From Lentimicrobiaceae bacterium (GTDB lineage: Bacteria > Bacteroidota > Bacteroidia > Bacteroidales > WCHB1-69), in the NCBI GenBank assembly GCA_009787675.1, contig WQSU01000052.1:1-11274 (forward strand): a DNA stretch of 11,274 nt, written 5' to 3'. Of the stretch, positions 5,528 to 11,274 are shown piece after piece (the stretch's first letter is position 1; the number at the start of each line of letters is the position of its first letter). Both the position numbers and the translations under genes were made by a program. Below the pieces are notes generated by a model. The model saw only the letters and a program-made list of their open reading frames with translations. It did not search any database and was not told the origin of the DNA.

Positions 5528-5535
5528 TATTTTTG
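5528..5535 (+). promoter_or_regulatory. Promoter -7 element of the rpsL-rpsG operon
   Basis: TATTTTTG followed by CAGCCCC matches TAnnTTTG and lies 60 bases before the rpsL ATG, giving an untranslated leader of roughly 50 bases. No clear TTG -33 is visible. The remaining gap (5338-5527) is AT-rich with no other signal I can support. Confidence 0.65.
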
Positions 5536-5595
5536 CAGCCCCAAAAAATAGAGGGTTTTTTTATTGTAAGTTTATCAAAATTAAAAAATAACATA

Positions 5596-5976
5596 ATGCC
5601 AACAATTCAACAATTAGTTAGAAAAGGAAGAAAACAGTTAACCTCAAAAAGTAAATCAAGAGCATTAGACGCTTGCCCGCAACGTCGTGGCGTTTGTTTA
5701 AGAGTTTATACCACCACTCCTAAAAAACCTAATTCAGCCATGCGTAAAGTAGCAAGAGTTCGTATGACCAACGGAAAAGAAGTGAACGCTTATATCCCCG
5801 GTGAAGGTCATAATTTGCAAGAACACAGCATTGTGTTAGTAAGAGGCGGTCGTGTGAAAGACCTTCCGGGCGTACGTTATCACATTGTACGTGGCGCTTT
5901 AGACTCTGCCGGCGTAAACGGACGCCTACAAGGCAGAAGCAAATATGGCACGAAACGACCAAAGAAAAAAGCATAA
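5596..5976 (+). CDS. rpsL: 30S ribosomal protein S12
   Basis: S12 sits at the decoding centre of the small ribosomal subunit and helps control accuracy. The start at 5596 gives the standard [12 protein letters not shown] and 126 residues. The frame happens to stay open far upstream with no family similarity, so the longer reading is not used. The [12 protein letters not shown] loop and the [13 protein letters not shown] loop are intact. Lys43 and Lys88, where streptomycin-resistance changes usually occur, are both lysine, so this is a wild-type (sensitive) form. Asp89, the usual methylthiolation site, is present. It is followed 109 bases later by rpsG with a hairpin (5986-6005) between them. 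The promoter is at 5528-5535. Confidence 0.98.
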   Translation: MPTIQQLVRKGRKQLTSKSKSRALDACPQRRGVCLRVYTTTPKKPNSAMRKVARVRMTNGKEVNAYIPGEGHNLQEHSIVLVRGGRVKDLPGVRYHIVRGALDSAGVNGRLQGRSKYGTKRPKKKA

Positions 5977-5985
5977 TTTTTGTTA

Positions 5986-6005
5986 CCGTTGGTTTTAACC
6001 TACGG
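5986..6005. repeat. Hairpin repeat between rpsL and rpsG
   Basis: CCGTTGG-TTTTAA-CCTACGG forms a 7-bp stem with one mismatch. It is related to the CCGTTGG/CCAACGG hairpins after rfbB (3291-3362). There is no T run behind it, so it should not be a strong terminator. The 109-base spacer could also hold a binding site for autogenous control by S7, as known in enterics, but I cannot show this from sequence. Confidence 0.6.
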
Positions 6006-6085
6006 CACTAAACTAAAGTTACTTAGCCACCAAAATGGGTGAGACTAAGAGTAAATATTAACCTTTTAAATATTGAAGAAACCCA

Positions 6086-6553
6086 ATGAGAAAATCAAAA
6101 CCAAAAAAACGGATTACCCTTCCCGACCCGAAGTTTAACGATGTGTTAGTTACAAAATTTGTAAACAACTTAATGCTTCAAGGTAAAAAATCAACTGCAT
6201 TCGAAATCTTTTATGAATCAATGGAACTCATTGAAACCAAATTAAAAGAGAACCCAATTGATGTATGGAAAAAAGCACTTGCAAATATTACGCCTGCTTT
6301 GGAAGTAAAGAGTAGAAGAATTGGAGGAGCTACTTTCCAAATTCCTACAGAACTTCGTCCAGAAAGAAAAGAATCGTTAGGGATTAAAAACATGATCCTG
6401 TACGCCCGCAAACGTCATGAAAAAACCATGGCAGCAAAACTTGCCGCCGAGATCATGGCAGCCTACAAGGAAGAGGGCGCCGCATTTAAACGTAAAGAAG
6501 ACATTCACAGAATGGCAGAAGCCAACAAGGCGTTCTCCCATTTCCGTTTTTAA
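6086..6553 (+). CDS. rpsG: 30S ribosomal protein S7
   Basis: S7 nucleates assembly of the head of the small ribosomal subunit and contacts the E site. The 155-aa length matches the family (~156). The N-terminus [20 protein letters not shown], the '[15 protein letters not shown]' helix, the beta-hairpin '[22 protein letters not shown]' region, and the C-terminal '[18 protein letters not shown]' are all typical. It is the second gene of the rpsL operon. A strong terminator (6572-6615) follows. The elongation factor G gene that usually comes next in the str operon is absent here. Confidence 0.98.
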   Translation: MRKSKPKKRITLPDPKFNDVLVTKFVNNLMLQGKKSTAFEIFYESMELIETKLKENPIDVWKKALANITPALEVKSRRIGGATFQIPTELRPERKESLGIKNMILYARKRHEKTMAAKLAAEIMAAYKEEGAAFKRKEDIHRMAEANKAFSHFRF

Positions 6554-6571
6554 TACGATGTTTTTTATATG

Positions 6572-6615
6572 AAAAAAGTAGGGGTGTTGTGCGCGCAACA
6601 CCCCTACTTTTTTTT
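6572..6615 (+). terminator. Strong rho-independent terminator after rpsG
   Basis: GTAGGGGTGTTG (6578-6589) pairs perfectly with CAACACCCCTAC (6596-6607) around a six-base loop. Six A residues precede it and eight T residues follow. The arms make it work in both directions. It closes the rpsL-rpsG transcript 19 bases after the rpsG stop. Confidence 0.95.
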
Positions 6616-6673
6616 CACATAGATGCAACATTTTCTACGAAATTACGATATATAATATTTAATATAAAAAACT

Positions 6674-9600
6674 ATGAATAAAATCTACCGAATTATTAAC
6701 AACAGTTTAGGCTGGTTATTAGGCATTGTTGCTTCAGCCGTATATATTGTAACCGCCGAGCCTACGCTATCGTGGTGGGACTGTGGTGAGTATATTGCCA
6801 CTGCGCACAAAATGCTGATAGGACACCCACCCGGTGCACCCACCTTCCAAATTATTGCCTGCGTTTTCAGCCTGTTTGCCGGAAATGACCCCGCTATGGT
6901 GGGCTTTTGGGTGAACGTAGTGTCGGCGCTGTGTAGCGGATTCGGTATTATGTTCCTCTTTTGGACGATTACCCTGCTTGGAAAAAAGTTGGTAGCCAAT
7001 TTAGGCGGCTTTACCACACTAAGAACAGTCGCTATTTTTGCTGCCGGAATTATTGGTGCATTAACCTATACATTTACTGATACTTACTGGTTCTCTGCGG
7101 TAGAAGGTGAGGTGTATGCCATGTCTTCATTTTTTACTGCACTCGTATTTTGGTGTATTTTAAAATGGGACGAGGAGTACGATAGCCCTAAATCAAACAC
7201 CAATCCCCAACGCTGGTTAGTACTCATCTTTTATTTAGTGGGGCTTTCTATTGGCGTTCACTTGTTGAACTTGCTTACCATCCCTGCATTAGGATTAATT
7301 ATTTATTTTAAACTATCGAAAAAAGCTACTTACAAAGGAGCTATTATAGCGCTTGCATTTATTGCATTTGGTATCTCAATTTTATACAGTACTGGTTGGA
7401 TGTTAGCCATCTGGCTTCTTATCGTTGCCCCACTCATTTTCATTTCAGTTAAAAACGGCGCCATCCGTTCTAAAGTCGAATGGGGGGTTTTGGGTTCTCT
7501 CGTTATCTCTGTAGCAGTTATGGGTTTGATTCTTTGGGGTATAATACCCGGAATTGTAAGTTGGGCAGGAAAATTTGAAATCTTCTGCAAAAATACGATC
7601 GGATTACCATTCAATGTGGGAACTATCATCTATTTCTTAATTGTTTTTTTCGCCATCGGCTATGCCATTCATTACGGATACAAAAAGAAAAAACAGTTGC
7701 TTAAAATTTGTGCCTATTCTTTGTTCTTTCTGTTAATTGGATATTCCACTTTTATCACACTCGTTATTCGTTCTAATGCAAATCCTACCATTGACGAAAA
7801 CAGTCCGCAAGATGCTGTTTCTCTTTTATCTTATTTGAATAGAGAACAATATGGCTCTAAACCGCTTATTTATGGACAATCCTACAATTCGCGCTTAGAT
7901 GCCCGCCAAAGATACAAAGATGGAAACCCCGTTTATGTACGTGATGATAAAGTTGGTAAATATATTATTGCAGACTACAAGAAAGAAACCATAGCCAATT
8001 ACGACAAGCGCGACCAAATGTTTTTCCCCAGAATGTGGAGCCCCGATCCTAAGACCATCGACAATTATATCTCTTGGTTGAAAACTCAAGTGTATAATTC
8101 AGGCTCTGCTTCAGATAGAGATAATATTAGAAGTTTAGAAAGAGGGAACTTGCCAACTCCGGAACAGAACAAAGCGTTTTTACATTCTTTTCAGTTGAAT
8201 TTCATGTATTGGCGCTATTTTATGTGGAATTTTGCGGGCAGACAAAATGAAATTCAAAGTTTTGGAGATTACCAAAACGGAAACTGGATATCGGGCATTT
8301 CGTTTATTGACAATAAATTAGTAGGTAAACTTGATGAAATGCCAAACACGATGGCAAAAAAAGGATATAACGCTTACTATCTTCTTCCGCTTCTTTTGGG
8401 AATTATCGGTTTGATCTATTATTCAAGAAAAGATTTGAGAAACTCGTTTGTAGTGTTTATGTTGTTTTTAATGACCGGCTGGGCAATTGCATTCTATTTG
8501 AATAATACCCCATTCCAACCGCGTGAAAGGGATTACGCTTATGCCGCTTCTTTCTACGCATTCAGTATTTGGATAGGCTTTGGAATGTTTGCCTTAATTG
8601 CTTTGCTGGAAAAATGGAAAAACGAGAAAGGTAAAATAGCCGCTGCTGTTTTATTAACTTTAATTTGCATTGGATTAGTGCCCGGCATCATGGCAAAAGA
8701 AAACTGGGACGACCACGACCGCTCAAACCGATATACAGCATTAGCCTTCGCAAAGAACTACTTAGACTCTTGCGAGCCTAACAGTGTTTTCTTTACCATG
8801 GGCGATAACGAAACATTCCCCTTGTGGTACGCACAAGAAGTGGAAGGCTACCGAACCGATGTGCGCGTGTGCAACCTAAGCCTTTTACATGGAAGTTGGT
8901 ACATAGACCAAATGAAACGCAAAGCCTACAACTCCGACCCGTTGCCCATCTCTATGACTTGGAATCAATATAAAGACGGAACACGTGATTGTATCTATTT
9001 TAATACTGCTGGAAGCCAATTCATTAATGTTAAAGAGGTAGTGGAGCAGATTAAAAATCCTAAATTGGACGGAAGTCAATACGCTTTCTTCATTCCTCAA
9101 AATCAAGGATACCCATCATCCGGCATTACCATTCCCGCAAGTTTCTCTATTCCTGTTGATAAGGAAAAAGTATTGGCAAATGGTACTGTTCGCCCTGAAG
9201 ACGCCGATTTGATTGTTGACAGAATTACTTGGAACAGAAGTGCTAAAGAATATAATAGAGTCTATAAAAGCAATTTGATTTTGATGGATATTTTAGCAAA
9301 CTTCAATTGGGATAGAGCTTTATATTTCTCTATCTCTTCCGGTCCGGAAGCCTATTTCGGTTTAGAAGAATATTTCCAACTTGATGGTTTGGCATATCGT
9401 TTAGTGCCCATTAAATCTCAACAAAAAGGCAGAGATGAGGGAAGAGTAAATACAACTACTTTACCCGACAAACTGTTGTACGATTTTCCGAACCATGCAC
9501 GGGTAGATGTAGTGAACAACCCCGGAAGGGCGCAAAAACCTGCTTCTCCTTTTCTCTGGGGAGGCTTAAACGACAAAAGAGTGTATCATCCGGAAGAAAC

Positions 9601-10282
9601 GGGACGAATGTTTGCTGCCATTAAGAGAATATATTTCAACACTGCAACTCAATTAGCAGCAGAGGGTAATATTGAAAAAGCTGAACAAATTCATGACAAA
9701 TTGATTGAAATTTTCAACCCCGACATCATCCCTTATATCTTAGTTGGAAACTATAACCACTCCATGTATTCTATCTTCCAAGCTGAAGAATTGATAAAGC
9801 TGGGTACCGAAAGCGCTACTGCAAAAGGATTAGCCATCATTGAAAAAATGATGGAGGAATTAAAAGTTACTTTCGATTGGTTTGAAAAATGTGATGAACG
9901 TACAATTGCAATTCAAAATGAAAATGTAAGCTATTGCCTTTCCTTTTTATCCAGTATTGAAAAGATGCTCACCGATGAACAGCGAATGTTACTCCGCGAC
10001 AAGTTTGAGCAGATAAAAGTTACAAATACTTTAACCACATTAACTTCTCAAACTGGCGCTGAAATTGATTTTTGCTTGAAAAAAGGACGGGAAACACAAA
10101 ACGATTTAATTAAACAATTCCAAAAGTTACTCCACTTCGGGGATGTTGCCGACCTGACAAACGATGAAATATTGGCTAATACTGTTTTCCGCATGATGGA
10201 AATAAAAATTGACATGATGAGCGCCTCTGACCCACAATTGGGAAGAATGTTCAGAGATTACTTTTTGGGAGGAGGAGAATAG
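6674..10282 (+). CDS. DUF2723 family large membrane protein
   Basis: A 1202-aa polytopic inner-membrane protein of the DUF2723 type, common in Bacteroidota. A first membrane helix (about 11-28) leads to the family signature WWDCGEYI (34-41) and HPPGAPTF (51-58), then EGEVYAMSS (144-152). About a dozen hydrophobic helices follow to ~365, and a further helix group lies at ~565-672. A large soluble part then has FQPRERDYAY (614-623, end of the membrane part), NWDDHDRSNR (677-686) and MGDNETFPLWYAQEVEGYRT (709-728). The last ~200 residues (from ~975) are alpha-helical and TPR-like. An acidic pair in the first extracytoplasmic loop plus many helices resembles GT-C glycosyltransferases of the protein O-mannosyltransferase kind, so a lipid-linked sugar transferase role is plausible but inferred. 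It starts 58 bases after the rpsG terminator. No TAnnTTTG box is seen before it. A 21-bp repeat array begins directly after its stop. Confidence 0.88.
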   Translation: MNKIYRIINNSLGWLLGIVASAVYIVTAEPTLSWWDCGEYIATAHKMLIGHPPGAPTFQIIACVFSLFAGNDPAMVGFWVNVVSALCSGFGIMFLFWTITLLGKKLVANLGGFTTLRTVAIFAAGIIGALTYTFTDTYWFSAVEGEVYAMSSFFTALVFWCILKWDEEYDSPKSNTNPQRWLVLIFYLVGLSIGVHLLNLLTIPALGLIIYFKLSKKATYKGAIIALAFIAFGISILYSTGWMLAIWLLIVAPLIFISVKNGAIRSKVEWGVLGSLVISVAVMGLILWGIIPGIVSWAGKFEIFCKNTIGLPFNVGTIIYFLIVFFAIGYAIHYGYKKKKQLLKICAYSLFFLLIGYSTFITLVIRSNANPTIDENSPQDAVSLLSYLNREQYGSKPLIYGQSYNSRLDARQRYKDGNPVYVRDDKVGKYIIADYKKETIANYDKRDQMFFPRMWSPDPKTIDNYISWLKTQVYNSGSASDRDNIRSLERGNLPTPEQNKAFLHSFQLNFMYWRYFMWNFAGRQNEIQSFGDYQNGNWISGISFIDNKLVGKLDEMPNTMAKKGYNAYYLLPLLLGIIGLIYYSRKDLRNSFVVFMLFLMTGWAIAFYLNNTPFQPRERDYAYAASFYAFSIWIGFGMFALIALLEKWKNEKGKIAAAVLLTLICIGLVPGIMAKENWDDHDRSNRYTALAFAKNYLDSCEPNSVFFTMGDNETFPLWYAQEVEGYRTDVRVCNLSLLHGSWYIDQMKRKAYNSDPLPISMTWNQYKDGTRDCIYFNTAGSQFINVKEVVEQIKNPKLDGSQYAFFIPQNQGYPSSGITIPASFSIPVDKEKVLANGTVRPEDADLIVDRITWNRSAKEYNRVYKSNLILMDILANFNWDRALYFSISSGPEAYFGLEEYFQLDGLAYRLVPIKSQQKGRDEGRVNTTTLPDKLLYDFPNHARVDVVNNPGRAQKPASPFLWGGLNDKRVYHPEETGRMFAAIKRIYFNTATQLAAEGNIEKAEQIHDKLIEIFNPDIIPYILVGNYNHSMYSIFQAEELIKLGTESATAKGLAIIEKMMEELKVTFDWFEKCDERTIAIQNENVSYCLSFLSSIEKMLTDEQRMLLRDKFEQIKVTNTLTTLTSQTGAEIDFCLKKGRETQNDLIKQFQKLLHFGDVADLTNDEILANTVFRMMEIKIDMMSASDPQLGRMFRDYFLGGGE

Positions 10283-10387
10283 TGATTAATAATTAACCAC
10301 TAACCATTAATAATTAACCATTAACCATTAATAATTAACCATTAACCACTAACAACTAACAACTAATCACTAACCACTAATCACTAT
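10283..10387 (+). repeat. Tandem array of five 21-bp units
   Basis: Five 21-base units fill the gap between the DUF2723 stop (ends 10282) and three bases before the next ATG (10391): 10283-10303, 10304-10324, 10325-10345, 10346-10366 and 10367-10387. Units two and three are identical, the first differs from them at three positions, and the last two are more divergent (AACAACTAA and AATCACTAACC forms). Each contains TTAA/CTAA words that put stops in several frames. Twenty bases of it are repeated exactly before rfbB. Tandem units with no unique spacers rule out CRISPR. Confidence 0.9.
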
Positions 10388-10390
10388 AAA

Positions 10391-10990
10391 ATGTATTATT
10401 ATAAATTTAAAGTTTCTTTCGATGAAGTTGAAGATTTTGAACGCAATATAGAGATCTTATCTTCAGATAATTTTGAATCGTTTCATCAAATATTGTATGA
10501 GTCCATTGGGCTTAAGGGACACGAATTGGCTGCGTTTTCTATTTGTGATACCAAATGGAATAAAAAACAGGAGGTTACTCTTATTGACATGCTGGATGAC
10601 CGCGAAACGGAAATGCCAAGCTATGAAGAAGAAGAGGAATTCTCTACATCTTCAAATATTCCAAAATTTATTATGAAAGATGCTGTTTTAAAAGATTTTA
10701 TTACTGATCCGCACCAGTACATTACCTACGAGTATGATTTTATTAACCCTAAAGTCTTCTACATAGAATTGTTGAAAACGGTACAGGCTAAAGAAGAGGA
10801 GGTCTTTCCCCGCTGCACCTTATCGAAAGGCATATTGCCCGCGGATAGTGAAAATTTAAAACCCATTCAATCCGAAGACGATTTCTTGAACGATTTTTTG
10901 GAAGAACTTGATGAAGATGATTTAGACGACGGCTTTTCTGAAGATGATCAACTTTGGAACGATTCGCAAACAGAATTTGATTCTTTATAA
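10391..10990 (+). CDS. pRiA4b ORF-3-like (IS1096 TnpR-like) acidic protein
   Basis: A 199-aa soluble protein. The N-terminal half has the pRiA4b ORF-3-like fold pattern: 'YYYKFKVSFDEVEDFERNIEI' strands, 'SFHQILYESIGLKGHELAAF' helix, and 'DTKWNKKQEVTLIDM'. A middle segment with 'KDFITDPHQYITYEYDF' and a Cys at about 142 continues the fold. The family name comes from a passenger gene of IS1096, but chromosomal copies in Bacteroidota are common and are not themselves mobile. The last ~40 residues are strongly acidic (LDEDDLDDGFSEDD), and another acid run lies at 79-84. Function is unknown. The 21-bp repeat array ends just before its start; a promoter was not found. Confidence 0.8.
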   Translation: MYYYKFKVSFDEVEDFERNIEILSSDNFESFHQILYESIGLKGHELAAFSICDTKWNKKQEVTLIDMLDDRETEMPSYEEEEEFSTSSNIPKFIMKDAVLKDFITDPHQYITYEYDFINPKVFYIELLKTVQAKEEEVFPRCTLSKGILPADSENLKPIQSEDDFLNDFLEELDEDDLDDGFSEDDQLWNDSQTEFDSL

Positions 10991-11274
10991 TTCCTTTTCA
11001 ATTCTGTCAGTAAAATTTTTTCTCTTTTACTTTTTCTTCTTTGAAAATGGGGTTAGGATTTAAAAAAACAGAGATGCGTTTTTGTAATCGTTATCGTTTT
11101 TGTATAGCGCTGGTTTTCAATACTTGTCTGAATATTCAGCCCTGTTTTTTTATTTTTTTGACGTTATTTGCATGGCGTTATTTGTATGGCTCCTCCTCTG
11201 CCCTCTTTTGCTTTCTGTCTGTAAAGATACTCACTGTTTGCATACACATTAAGCTGTTGTCCTATGGGATATTA
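10991..11274. other. Gene-free end of the window
   Basis: I see no supported gene here. It contains a tandem pair of 14-bp units (CGTTATTTGCATGG at 11162-11175 and the same with one change at 11176-11189) and two copies of CGTTTTTGTA (11077-11086 and 11095-11104). A short minus-strand open frame of about 35 codons (11166-11271) has a stop at both ends and no ATG. A gene starting beyond the window edge would explain any promoter here, but none is certain. Confidence 0.5.

Noticed and set aside
5398..5595. Upstream in-frame extension of rpsL adding about 66 residues
   Set aside because: S12 proteins begin at MPTIQQL; the extra part has no family similarity, spans the -7 promoter box and is only an open frame by chance.
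10283..10387. CRISPR array
   Set aside because: The units are directly tandem with no unique spacers, and no cas genes are present.
10391..10990. Insertion sequence or transposon, from the IS1096-related family name
   Set aside because: There is no transposase, terminal inverted repeat or target duplication nearby; the family is common as a plain chromosomal gene in Bacteroidota.
11164..11271. Minus-strand frame of about 35 codons at the window end
   Set aside because: It is bounded by stops on both sides, has no ATG, and I recognise no family; too short to support.

Overview
The window looks like chromosomal DNA of a Bacteroidota species. The reasons are: AT-rich sequence; start codons without clear Shine-Dalgarno sites; several promoters with the Bacteroidota -7 element TAnnTTTG (often TTTTTGC[G/A]GC); a DUF2723 giant membrane protein, a family typical of this phylum; and a pRiA4b ORF-3-like acidic protein. 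I cannot name the genus.

Layout. Positions 1-1261 are accessory in character. An intact tRNA-Val(TAC) lies on the minus strand at 1187-1261. A second, 3'-biased copy that has lost its 5' acceptor strand lies about 1 kb away at 193-260. Between them, on the minus strand, is a compact unit: a 48-aa ORF overlapping a DUF4160 gene, which overlaps a DUF2442 gene. A palindrome sits between its -7 box and first start codon. A doubtful 60-codon ORF lies beside the tRNA terminator. Positions 1366-5210 hold plus-strand housekeeping and sugar genes: thyA, rfbB (dTDP-glucose 4,6-dehydratase), a small frameshifted gene, and a glmM/manB-type phosphohexomutase carrying two in-frame low-complexity inserts. 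A relic of the N-terminus of a PIF1-like helicase lies on the minus strand at 5221-5337. Then come rpsL and rpsG, a perfect terminator, the 1202-aa DUF2723 protein, a five-unit 21-bp repeat, and an acidic pRiA4b ORF-3-like protein. The last 284 bases hold no gene I can support.

How the genes relate. rpsL-rpsG is a real operon but is closed by a terminator where fusA is usually found, so the str operon appears split. rfbB and glmM feed cell-surface sugar pathways (dTDP-deoxysugars; UDP-GlcNAc or GDP-mannose). DUF2723 has features that could fit a membrane glycosyltransferase. They are separated by repeats and remnants, however, so a shared pathway is only an inference.

Most unusual points: the ~1 kb DUF4160/DUF2442 cassette bounded by an intact and a broken tRNA-Val; the low-complexity inserts inside glmM; the 21-bp repeat array that exactly fills an intergenic gap and shares an exact 20-mer with the rfbB upstream region; and the helicase and small-gene remnants. 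I do not see clear proof of a wholly new system. The cassette at 295-929 is the best candidate.
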